Positions 46,001-59,365 of a DNA stretch of 64,000 nt are shown one piece after another (the first letter of the stretch is position 1; each line of letters opens with the position of its first letter). The DNA is taken from the NCBI GenBank assembly GCA_951812925.1, contig OX638368.1:81140909-81204908 (forward strand). Direction: 5' to 3'. The position numbers and the translations under genes are program-made. This DNA comes from Calliopum simillimum (taxonomy: Eukaryota; Arthropoda; Insecta; Diptera; Lauxaniidae). The notes under the pieces are model-generated. The model saw only the letters and a program-made list of their open reading frames with translations. It did not search any database and was not told the DNA's origin.

Positions 46001-49000
46001 TTCTAAGAGAAACGAAAAAATTCCATTAATTAAATGTTTTAAAGTAAATAACCTGAGTGATTTATGTACAACCTTTTGAATTCCTAGACTAAATGGTGCT
46101 GGATAGCCGCCAGAAAACATTGATGTCGACTGTTGATGCTGATTTCGCAAAGAAAATTGTTGTTGTTGCAGTGGCTGTTGTTGATGTGCTTGCTGTTGAT
46201 GCTGATGTGAGTGTGGATGATTTGTTGCTTGGGCATTAGGGGTAAACAAATGCTGTTGTGATGAAAGATGTTGCTGTTGTTGCTGTTGTTGCTGATGCTG
46301 ATGTTGTAAATGTGTTGTCATTTGTTGCTGCGATGGTGTAAATAAAGTTTTGCTGCTTGTAAAATTTGGATTGTAATCGAGAAATTCCGATGATGATGAC
46401 AGTTGTGTATTTGAAGCATCTTTAAGGCAAGTTTCTAACCACGCATCAAGATGATCTTTTGAGTAGCTATTATTATTTGGAACGGTAGCATTTCGGGATT
46501 TGAATTTTTTGCGTTTACCAGCTTCGGAAACTAAAAAAAAGGGCAAAACAAAATGAGAAATAACATTAATATTTTTCATTGGACTATGATAGGCCATAGC
46601 TGGCATATACTTTAAGGCTGTGTTTATGTCCGAGCGGAATCACATCGCGCGGAGAATCGCTCTGTCGTAAGTAGTGTGTCTGACATCGTAATCGCTAACC
46701 ACAGAGTGTTTATGATCTAGCGAAATAGCTAGCGATTGAACGCTTATCATACACATATTTTCTTCTAAGAAATGTTTTCATGAACTAAACACAGGCAATT
46801 TGAAGAAAATAATTTATAATTTTTGAATACAACTTGTGTTATTTGTAATGACTAAAATCGGATTGTGTATACTGTAATTTTTTTTTTTTAATTTAAGTTG
46901 ACATTTAAGGAAAGGTTTAAATCAGCGTTTCCGTTTTGGATCTGAAGCCAAATGGCCCCAAAAATCTAAATTGCAGCACCGTACCCCGGCCATTGCTTCA
47001 AACCTTCAAACAGCCCCGACTTTCTCAAAATGGCCGCTCATAAAGTTTTTTTTGCAGTAAGGCTGGTTTGAATATGAAAATTTGAAAAACCAAATATTAA
47101 TTTCACTCCCTGCACACATAAAATAACACTTTTCAAATAGATTACATGTTGGTAATGAGCAATTCTGTAATGTTTCAGATATTTTTGGTTTCAAATTCTC
47201 GTCGCTCAATATCGTACGGAATCGCTATTCGCTTAACCGGTATGTCATAAACACTCGTGTAAGCTGTCGCAAGTAGTGACTCGCGTCGTGTGATAAACAC
47301 AGCCTAAATAAAGCATCTGAGTATAAAGCAAAGTAAACTTATTCGATACGAACTTTTCCAGTCAAACTTCGATAATTCGAATCACAAAAATCCAAACAAA
47401 AACATTTACTTATCGAGTCTTTGAATTATTGAATTTGTCATTTAAACAGGTATCAATATTTCATAGTTCAATTGAGCTCTCTATTTTCTATTTCTGTCTA
47501 TCCCCTGCAGGCAAACGGACTAGTTTAAGTGTAGTTCATCAACTAGTCCTTAATCAAGCAGTACTAGTCCGAGTTTAACCCCTTTTACATATAAGCAACT
47601 GTTCTTTTTTGTGTATTGATGTGCTACGAAATTTCAATTGACTTCTTTTGCATTATTTTTACACCAGTCCGGAGCTAGTTCTGGTGTGAAGTAGTCTTCA
47701 ACCAGTGGTTTCGTTTGTAGTCAACCTTTAGTAATATTTTTTTTGATTTGAGTTAATATTTTTTTTAAATAAATTTAATAAAGTTAAATTACAGTCATAA
47801 CAACATTAACCAAAAATGACACAAAACAAAAATTATTTCAAAAGCAAAAACGAAAGTTGTATTTTGTTTTCGTTACGATTCAAATTTATTTGCCCCTACA
47901 AACTACAAACTGGCCCCCAACTACATCCCTTTTTCACTAGTTTCGGGCTAGTACTAACCGTGAATTAGTATTTTTTGTAGACTGTCTCATATTTTTACTG
48001 CAGTCTTCTTTCACGCAAAACATCTCTCTTAAATATGCTGACATTTTAAGGCCTCAAAAATTTGCATTTCAATTTTAAATAATAAGAAGAATCTATTTTT
48101 ACAGAAACCGAGCTTATAAGTATGTTGTTAATAAGATGTTAGAACAGCAAAATTTGTTTGATAATTTTATATGTTTTACGACAAACTACACAAAATCTTA
48201 ATTAAGTAATTTCGAGTGTATTTGATGAAATTTTCCAAGCATGTTAGTATAAATCGGGGGAAGGATATGGGGTAGAAAAATGGGCGGTGCTATATTCTTC
48301 TTAAGTTGAACTCAACATATCTCGTAAGCTGTTTAACGCATAGTAATGGGATTTGGTACATATGTGAAGGGCACTGAAAAAGTAAGCGGTGCCAAGCCCA
48401 TCAAAAGTATAGTTCGTCATATATCTGAATCGATTTAACGCACATAGAAAATGGGCGGTGTCACTTCTCCAAATTACGTTATTCGTTATATCTCTGAAAC
48501 TATTCGACGTAGATGTATTTGTTACATAATGTAAAGCGACCAGAGCAAAAACCATCGACAAAAAAAAGGCGGTACCACGCCCTTAAAACAAATACATCAT
48601 GCCTCTGAAATTATTTGAAACAGATGAATAAGATTTCGCACGTATAAAAGGCAACGGGAGATGAGGCAACGCGCAAAAATAAAATTCAGGTTTTAAATAA
48701 GATTGTGGAATTTTTAAAGAGCTCTTTCAAAAGATTGAGATTTAAATATCAAGGCTGACCTAATTTTAAAATCTTGCAAACAGTTGAACGGATTTATTTT
48801 AAAAATAAATAGTTCTTTAAGAAAAAAAGAAATTCATTAAATTCATTTCCACTTCACTGGTTGCACATTAATGTATTACAATATCTGCATCAATTTATAT
48901 TTAATTATATGATATCATAGGATTCTAATTCAATCAGTTCGAACAATAAATTGAATTGAATCTAGTTTCAATTAAATTTAAATTTCCGCCATGTACTGAA

Positions 49001-52000
49001 TGTAATGAAAAAGAACGTTGCGAATTTAAAAAAATATATTGTGTACTCAAACATACCAGATTTTTTTATGCACTCAGGCAGAACATAAGTACATATCGAT
49101 TTGAAAACAATTTAGTAATTAGATTGATAGAGAATTTATAATGTTGATCAGTTATGCTCACAGGTTTTATATGGGTTCAGCAAAATGTTTACTAACTTCG
49201 GTTCTTGGGGGGTCAATCGTAACAATTTTTGTTTTAAACATGCAGATCAGATTTCAAAAGCTGTCTAATTCATTATCTTGTGTAGCAAGGGGAAAATTTT
49301 GAAAATTCTGAAAAACGTAAAAAAAATGTAAACTGAAATAACTCGAAAAACGCATTTTTTCTTCTTTAAATTTCAATATGTTTTATAGGGCACTAAGAAG
49401 GTTGGAAAACTTACGAATTATATTGGAATAATGTATTCTACGGAAAATTACATTAGGGGTAATTGAAGACGAGAAATGCTTTAAATTTAAGGGTAATGCT
49501 TAAAAAATTTAACAAAATGCAAGTAATAAGGAAGAAAAAAGATCTTTACTGGGTGGAGTGAAATATATCTCGTGGAAATAACTCCCGCGGGAGTTATAGT
49601 GGAGTCAATAAAGCCTTTTAGATGGAAGTCCTCAAGAACAGTTCCGATTTTGATGATTTTTTTTTTTTTTTATTTAAAATCAGAAACTTATTGGAGAGCG
49701 GTCGGAATTATATAATTTTTTAAACAATATTTAAGAAACTTATATTTTCATAAAAAAAATTGTTTAAAGAAATGCAACAAACAAAAATCAAAATAGTCAT
49801 ATTATATGTATTTGGCAATTCTAAATCCGAATCTGGCATTAAAATAGCTGTATCTTTTATGGTTTCTGAGATATCTTTTTTTTTATAGGGTCTAAAATTT
49901 TGTACATAAAAACTGTTGCCATGTTCATATTAAAGAATGAGATGAACTTTGACTTAGTATTATGAATAGGCGTGGCACCGTCCCAAACAATTTGATTTGG
50001 TCATATCTTTTAAACCGTATAAGATATTTCGATGAAAATTGGTGCACAACTACTGACTACACTGTTCGACTCAATAAAAAACACATTAGAAAATCCAAAA
50101 TATTCTTAAAGAAGACGTTAAAAAAAATACCCGTGTCTCGGGGTTTTTCTACAGCACGTCACATTTTTTTTTAATCCACATTCCACCACACATTAATGCC
50201 ACATTCTTTTGTTAAATCGATAAATTTAACTATGTATATGATCCTTACATCTGAGGTGTATCATGTGATCAGCAAACTTATGCAAGATATTGCGGGGAGT
50301 ATTTTTGTAGACAGTTTTAACCCTGTACAACCCCCACATGTGGGTCAGTTTTGCCCTTTTCTTAAAAAGGTACAAAAATTACATCTAAAACATGGGAATA
50401 TTGAGTCAGTATGTACTACAGAAATATTTTCTATACAATTTCACTACTAGTTGGTGAACACTAAAAAAGCAAAATTTCATCCCGAAAGCAAACAAATTGT
50501 TAAAATCAGTAAGCAGTTTTAACAATCAATATTTTCCAAATTTCACCCTACTGTAAAACTCTTAAACTACATTTTGGACAAAACTCGTTTCACAAGATCA
50601 TAACGAAATCACACAAGGATCATTTCCCTAGAACACATTAACCCATTGTATCCTGTTTTATGGGTCTTTTTGACCCCTTTTTCTAAAACTGAGCCACAAT
50701 GGGTTAAAAAAATTTGCAAAAATATCCTAAAAGAAATTGCACTAAGAGTTACCAAAGACGAAAAATTCTTAAAACTTAAGGTAGGCGCGTCAGGGATGTA
50801 ATTAATATGCAATGTGAAAAGTCCTAATTGATTTAAGCGATTTTTTTGGTTTCGGGCTAAAATTTCGACCTTTTCTTGTTTAGAAACTATTTTATAGCGA
50901 GTATTTCTGTAGTACATACTGGCTCAATATTCCCCTGTTTTAGGTGTCATATTTGTACCTTTTTAAGAAAAGGGCAAAAATGACCCACATTTGGGGGTTG
51001 TAGGGGGTTAAATCTTTATACAAAAATATGCCCCGCAATATCCTGCATAAGTTTGCTGAACACATGATACACCTCAGATGTAAGGATCATATACATAGTT
51101 GAATTTATCGATTTAACACAAGAATGCGGTATTTTTGTTTTTTTCATGTACAGTGGATAAAAAAAACTTCAAAAATCGATTAAAAAAAATGTGTCGTGCT
51201 GGAGGAAAACCACGAGACACGGGTATTTTTTTAAAACGTCTTCTTTAAGAGTTTTTTGGATTTTCTCATGTGTTTTACAAAAAGTTCGAAATTGTCGAAC
51301 AGTGCTATCAATGCCTTATAATGGAAAAGTGCCACGCCCACTTTATAACATTTTTAAACAAACGTCAGATAATCACCGAATGTTTCTAGCTAACTTTTTG
51401 TGGCGCCATCTGTATTTCAGACCATGAACTAAACAGCCGATGTAATACATTTGATTATGCATGCCGATTGTATACATTGCAAACTCTTGCGAGATCAATG
51501 CGGATCTTAGTGTATAAGTCAGAGGTTTTCGGCCAAATTTTCATGGATATCTTACAAACTTTTTGTGCGTTCTAGTTAGTGTTCGCCACGGTAATGAAAT
51601 GAGAGTTGAGCACAATAAGAAATCTATAACTATTATTATCTGAATTTTAAGCCACGCTTACACCTTTGCTTAAACAATTAACTTTTAACACGTGATTTAA
51701 ATTTTATTATATCCCACCATTACCTACGTGTTAAATGCTGTTTCGTTTTTTGAAACCAGCACATACTCAGTGTGTATATGAGGAAATTCAGTTTAACGAA
51801 TGCAAATGACTTCATGGCAGTGTGGCAAAAAAATTATCATTCAATCACTTTTAAAACAGCTACTTTTTCGGAGAGCTCATATGAAAGCATTTGTGATGAA
51901 TGAATGAAAAATACGTGCGCAGAGGGATTTTCAAATTCATTATATAAGTTCCACAAAGAGCGATAACAATGAAGTTTTTTCTTCTCTTTTTCAAGTCATG

Positions 52001-55000
52001 TCATGTGAGTTTAATTTCGTGGGATTTAATTTAAAATTAATTTTAATTGCTCGTGACGCTCAAGATAAAATAAAAAAGATAATAAAACATTATCTAACAC
52101 TGAATGTAATGAAATGTTTCAGCAGTAGAAATTAGCTGTGTGTTTCTATGTTATTACACGAATGGTAAGCATTAACATGCCAATTTAAAGTAGTTTCCAG
52201 TTTAAACCTAACTAATTAACACCCAATATATGGGGTGTGGTTTTGAAACCACCCTTCAGCGTTAATATTGTCGAAATTAAAGCCATAAAAGGTGCGTTCA
52301 AACTATTACTTTAAATTAATTCGTAATCCGAATATTGCGAACATTTGAAGTTAATTTTGGGTTTGTATCGGCAGTTTCTGTTGTTTTAGTTTGGGGTCAT
52401 GTGACGTATTTTATAATTTTATGTTTTTTTTGTCAAAACTCAACCCCGTTTTTGTGCGTACTTTGTTGAAAGTACATAAGTATGTATGTAGTTGAGTTTT
52501 TTGTTAGTAAATCAAATCAATCATGCTTCATTTTGCTAAATTATGGTAGTATAAGTAAGTGTAAAAAAAGAGCTTTGAAAAGTGTTTTTATTGTATATTG
52601 GCCGCCTTTACACGAATATGCTATCCATTTTGTTGCGTGTGGTCAGGTTTTCTGTAAGCCCGGCTTAGAAGTAGGTGATACCAGTGATATTGAAAATTAA
52701 TAAAAAAAAATGCTCCGATTTTTATGATCGTGGGCTCGTTAGAAAGGTACAGATTACAAAGAATATTTTTGATGAATACGTAACCCCACTATAGTCCAGT
52801 TTTTGGAAAAGGGTCAAAAAGACCCATTAAAAAAGGATATAATGGGTTAATATATTCTAAAAAAAGGTTTCCTTCGTGATTTCATTGTGACCTTGGGACA
52901 AAAAGTTCAATCTTAATGTAGTTTTAGAGACTTATAGGTTGGAAGTTAAAAAATCCGAAACTTTAAGAAGTTTAGCTAAAAAAAGAATTTATGGTGGATG
53001 TTAAGTTAGAGATACATATTATTTTTTTATATACCTTGAATCAATATCAAAAATTTGAGATATAACACGTCTCAGTCCGAACATTTTTCAGGTTTTAATA
53101 AAATATATAACGTAAAAGCAGTGATTTTCCATACTGTAAAGTTTTAAAACTATATATTGGAAAAATCTTATTTTCCGAAGGTCATAATGCAAATACACAA
53201 AGAAAATATTTTATGACATATTAACCCATTGTATCCTGTTTTTATGGGAACCTTTTGACCTCTTCTCCGAAAACTGCACTATAATGGGTTAAATCATTTT
53301 ACAAAAATATTCTACAAAAAATTTCGCCATGGGCCACCAAAGGCGAAAAATGCAAAATCTACTCTGTAATACTTTTCTACGATCATTAATATTGGAGCAC
53401 TTTTCTATTTTTGGCTGATTTTACATTATAATTAATATAACTTCTAAGCCGGTTTTACAGAAAATTCGACCTGACCAAAAAAACGGAGAGCGGATGGGGT
53501 TTTCAACAGCGTAAAAATTTTTGTACATTGTAATTATCTCGCGATTGTCCTATCTGCGTATCTCATATTTAAATTGCTGAGGTGGTTTTCTTACCCTTGG
53601 ATAATTTTAACATTTTTTGAAAACGACGTAATTTATATTCTGCTTCTGTTGGGTTTTACTTCTGCCATACAGTGGCGGATCCAAGGGGGGCGATGGGGCC
53701 GATCGGCCCCCCTCTCAAGCCAACCCAGTGTGCCAGACGGTTCAAATCTCCGCTTTTTTATCCGTTACGGATCCGTTACTGATCCGTTGGCGGGAGAGAT
53801 TCCCAAAAAAAAGCGAACCGTCTGGCACACTGGGAAGTGATTACATTTTTTTTTTAATTATATGTAAAGATTTAAAAAGCATTTTCTTATTATCTAGAAA
53901 TGTAGTCAATCGGCCCCCCCTCTTGACAATGCTGGATCCGCCACTGCTGCCGTATGACTTGTTTTTTGAGTATTTTGGGTGAGAACATCTACATGTTCAC
54001 TCACAAAATAAGGACTTTTTATACAAAGGATTCAATATGATCGCTTGGACACGTGGTCACCAGGCCAGGGACCACTCTTTGAGATATGCAAAATGCCCTA
54101 ATTCGCCTGTGTTTCGGGTCGAAACGGATTAAGTTCCTATTAATAAGCAGTTAAAACTAACAAAAATGCTAAATCCGTAATCCAGTCGGCATAGCCATAT
54201 TCTGGCATAAAGTCAGTTTCGATGTCATAAAAGATTTGATTTCATTAAGAAAAAATCTTTTTATCATGCAATGCAATATCTCGTTCAGACGATCAGGCAC
54301 TAATTATTTTTTTACAGTTATTGATTGGTGTTTTTCTAGAAAAAAGTCTTTCATGCGCCGAATTTTCCATTGTTACAAAAAAAACTTTATTTTAGTTCAG
54401 AATCGAATTGTTCAGGCTTTATAAAATACACAGTCTTGACAACGATTTGAATAACATAATAATCATAGAGTTTATCTACAACAGCTATAAGCCTTCTTGG
54501 CTATTTAGTTTCAAGATTTAAATCAAGTAAAGCTTATTAAATAAATTGTGAAAATGAAAAAATTTTGAGTTGTAAAGTGTTACTTTTTTATAATTTTTTC
54601 TTAGCTTTTTCGCACTTTCTCAACAAACTTACTCAGATCACGTGTATACATAACTACAAATGCATAAATGCAATTGTATGCATGTAATAACATAATCCAA
54701 GGAATGAATGTTAGAAAAAATTAACCCTGCATGCTGTGGGGCTCGGACAACACAAACATAAATAAAAAACAACCAATAACCAACAAATTTAATTATAATA
54801 ACAGTCCCGCATGGGTTTTCCTCTCTGAGTTTTAAAAAGCGATTTCTATAGATTTAAGTGTGTTGATTACGAGAAAAATTGTGAAAAAATTCCAGCACGT
54901 CACAATTTTCAGTAATTTACGTTTTATTTAAGTGCCTCGTTTGTATATACAAGAGCACCACGCCTATACTACTGAACGTATCAAAACCATATTTGCACCA

Positions 55001-58000
55001 GTTTTTTTTTTTTGGTGCTCCAACACATTTATAAGAAATATGGGATCGATCGGACAAGGGGGTGTTGTACCCCTCATACAAAAAAAAAAAAAAAAACTCA
55101 AAATAATTGAAAATTTTATTTGAGTCGCTCCTACGCCTATACAAGTAGGTATATTGAAACTGATGTATATCAGTTATCGACTCATAAATTATTGCACATA
55201 TCGATAAATATCGTACTGGGCTATATTCTGTAATTTGACAGGCCTTGTTCTTTTGCTGATTTCGCTGTACATTGTTTGCACATCTTAATTGTAATTTATA
55301 TTTTAATAAACCTTTGAATTAGTTATTGGCGTTCTTATTACTTTCGTAAGTATTCATATACAGCAGCAACTGTAACAATTGGCGACGAGAAAAAAAGCAG
55401 AGCAATGGACGAAGCAGCGTTAAACCAACTTTTAACTAACCAGCGTGATTTCTTCGTGGACCTTTTGGGAACAAATCGGTCATGGATGCAAGATAATTTT
55501 AAAAAGCAAATGGAGGAATTTGCGAAACTTAAGGCTGACAATAGGGCGAGACTGTTTTGAGCTACTTACCAAAATATACGGCAGTGAAAACGTAGAAAAA
55601 AAAGCAATTTGCTGATATAATTGCCAAACTTTCTGCACATTTCAAATCATCCGTACATGTACTCGCATCCAGGTATGAATTATTTTCTCTTAAGATGAAA
55701 CAAAATCAATCATATGCAGAGTGGATTGCCGAGTTGCGTGGCATAGCACGCAATTGTAAGTATATTTGCAGCAACCAAAATTGCAAAGCAGAATTTGTAG
55801 AAGAGCTCATCCGCGATATTATAGTTTTGAATACACCACACGAAGCCGTACGCACCGCCGCGCTCCAAAAGCTAAATCCAACACTCGATGACATTATTTT
55901 AATTGCCGAAAGCTACGAAACAACGCAAATTCTAAAAAAGAAAATGTCAGCAGAGAAGAACGCAACTAACGAGGTTTTTCAATTAAAACGCAAGGACAAC
56001 AGGTAAAATTTTCGCAAAAATTGATTTGTCAGACGCTTACTTTCAAGTGGAGCTGGATGACACTTCAAAAAACGCTCATGGTAGTTAACACTCCATTGGG
56101 CTTATTTGAATATCAACGCATGCTGTTTGGTGTATCTAGCGCTCCAGCAATTTTTTAGCGCATGCTTGAGCAAATCATCGCAGGCATACAGATGACAGTG
56201 AACTATCTGGATGACATCATAATAGCAGGTACGTCCGAATCTGATTTAATTTGTAATATTGAATCCGTACTAAGCCGCCTCCAAGAAAATAATTTGACTT
56301 GTCGCGAAACTTAATGTAGTTTGATGGAAAAGGAAATTGAGTACCTTGCTTGGGTACATTTTAAATGAAACTGGAGTCAGCCCAGCACCTTCAAAGGTTA
56401 AGGCAATACAAAATTTGCCACACCCAAGTAATTTAAAGGAACTGCAAGCTTTCCTTGGCAAAGTTAATTACTATAACAAATTCATTAAAAATTTGCCGTA
56501 AAAAGCAGCCCCTTTAAATGCACTACGTAGAGCCAACGTCAAATTGGAATGGGAAAAAAAGCAAGAAGAAGCATTTACACTTCTGAGAGATGAACTATGC
56601 AGCGCGCCACTTTTAGCACATTTTGATGACAGCCTTTCAATTGTGCTTGCTACAGATGCATCCTCAAATGGTATTGGAGCCGTAATATCGCATACATACC
56701 CTGATGGATCCGAAAAGCCAATCGCTTTTGCATCCAAAACTCTGGACGAGCACCAGCGCCGCTATAGTCAGATTGAGAAGGAAGCTTTGTCTATCATCTT
56801 TGGAGTAAAAAAATTCCACCAATATTTATATGGCCGCAATTTTACTCTGCTAACTGACCACAAGCCGCTTGTGTCAATTTTCAGCCCTGATAAGCAACTA
56901 CCTTCTATGACTATTCAACGCCTGCAGCGCTACGCCATTAGGGGAACTGATGCTATTGTGGTATAGTTTTTCAATGTGGTATGGTCGCATATCTCCGATT
57001 TGGGAAAGAACCTGGGAACGTCAATGCTTTTATCCTGTCAGAAAACATGAAAAGCCAGGAATGTGTTGCTGTCATGGACCAAACAAAATTTTTCCGATGT
57101 CAGTTGAACGAAACGTCAATCGCGAGTGGTCGATGTATTTTTGCACATTTTTTGCAAAAAAATTTTGTAAAGAAAAAGTTGCTTTTTGGTGAAGTTCAAT
57201 TTATATTTAATTAAAGTAAGTGAAAAATATTGCGAAGTAAGTGTTTAACTATCTAAATTCACAAAGTTTCCAATTTAATTTTTACAATTTTGTAATTTCT
57301 AAAAATTGACCAGTGTGGTATGGTCGGGCTTCGCTAATGTGGTATATGAACATTTCTTGATATTCTTTATATTATTTGATGGCTGTTTATTTTTTAACAA
57401 GAACTATGAGTTTGAGAATGAAATTAGTAATTCAATAGATTTCACAAATAGTTCTTTTTATTTTTCATGCGTTGACCAAGTTGAGGTTCTTAAGGCTTTT
57501 TTGGCAGTAAAGTCAAAATCTGCTGGTTTTAATGATATTCATCCAATTTTTGTAAAAGCAATGCTACCGATATTTTTACCTTATATTACACATATTTTTA
57601 ATACCATTCTTACAACATCAAAGTTCCCGCAAGCCTGGAAAGTGGCTAAAATCGTTCCAATACCAAAAGCTAATGGAGATTTTAGGCCAATTGCTATTTT
57701 GCCATACCTCTCAAAAGTAATGGAAAACATTGTGTACAAGCAGATAAAAAATTTCCTTGCTTATCACAATTTAATAACCGAAAAGCAGTCTGGTTTCAGG
57801 TCCAAACGTAGTTGTCTCACAGCTCTAATTGATGTCTCAGAAGACCTTAGATCCGCATTGGATTCAAACCAAGCATGTATTTTAGCACTTTTGGATCATT
57901 CAAAAGCATTTGATTCAATTAATCATAATACGCTTTTCTTAAAATTAGCACACTATTTTTGTTTTTCGGAAAGAGCAATTGAGTTAATGAAATCATATTT

Positions 58001-59266
58001 GTTAGACAGACTTCAAGCTGTAAGTGCCAATGGTTTTACTTCTCAACTACTTAAAGTACAAAGAGGTGTTCCACAAGGTTCAGTGCTAGGACCTCTGATT
58101 TTCATAATGTACATCAATGATCTTCCAAGTGTCATAAAAAATTGTCAAATCCACATATACGCGGACGACGTTCAAGTTTATGCAACAAGCAGTATAAGTT
58201 CAATCAGCTCATGTGCTCTTAATGTCAATGAAGACCTAGATCGCATTCAAGCCTGGGCAGAAGCTAACGACCTCTGCCTAAACCCTAACAAATCGAAATG
58301 CCTGTGGATTTACAAAAAACCACTCGACCAAAAAGCTCTACCCAAAATACTTTTAAACAGCTGTGAACTTGAAATTGTAAAAACAGCTAAGAATCTTGGT
58401 ATAACTTTCAATGGTTTTTTGACGTGGAACGACCACATTTCTAAAGCGATTAGGAAAGTGTACGGGATGTTACGAGCTCTGTGGACTACACAATATTTCA
58501 CGCCGCTCAAAATACGGCTAACACTTGCCAAAAGTTACCTTATCCCAACATTGACATATGGATGTGAATTATTCGCAAACTGTGATAGCATTTGCAAACA
58601 TAATCTAAATGTAGTTTTCAATAACATAGCTAGGTATGTATATGGGATAAAGCGCTATGAGCACATCTCAGTGTACTCTATAAAAATCTTCGGTATCACT
58701 TTTGAAACTTTTTTGAAAATGAAAACCTTACTAATGCTGCACAAAATTATTTTCACAAAAGAACCAAACCATCTCCACTCGCGTCTTAAGTTTCTTCGAT
58801 CTGCTCGTGTGAATAAAATTGTACAAATACAGCACAAAACTTTAAATTCTGACCGCCAGTTTTACATCTACGCGATTCGTCTCTGGAATGCTTTGCCATC
58901 TCATTTACTTGGTTTACGTAACAGAGTGCAATTTAAAACTAATCTCATGCTGTATTTCGGCAGCTTGCAATAATTTAAACATTATAACTATTCTTTTTGC
59001 TTGTTCGCCCAACAGGCTTTTATCGTCCCTTTCACTATGTCTCCCTTGGCAACTGACTTAGGATAATTTATTTTTATTATTTTAATAATTTACTTTTAAA
59101 TTTACTTAATTGCAATTTACTTAATTTCACAATGATTATAATCATTAATAATTATTAACACAAGTTTTCTTTTAATTTTGTAATATGAACTTCTAATTAA
59201 TGTGACTTAGGCTTATAAAATTTAAGATGCTGATGTGTCTTGTAGCTTAAGGATCTTGTTTGAAAA

Positions 59267-59365
<99 letters not shown>

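Noticed and set aside
46530..46606. ATG-initiated extension upstream of exon 2 (MPAMAYHSPM...)
   Set aside because: It reads through a good T-rich acceptor whose phase fits exon 1; kept only as a remote alternative first exon.
50638..53292. TTAACCC...GGGTTAA repeats as tiny piggyBac MITEs
   Set aside because: The ~100 bp outside the repeats are also similar among copies, so they belong to a larger repeat and were not inserted separately.
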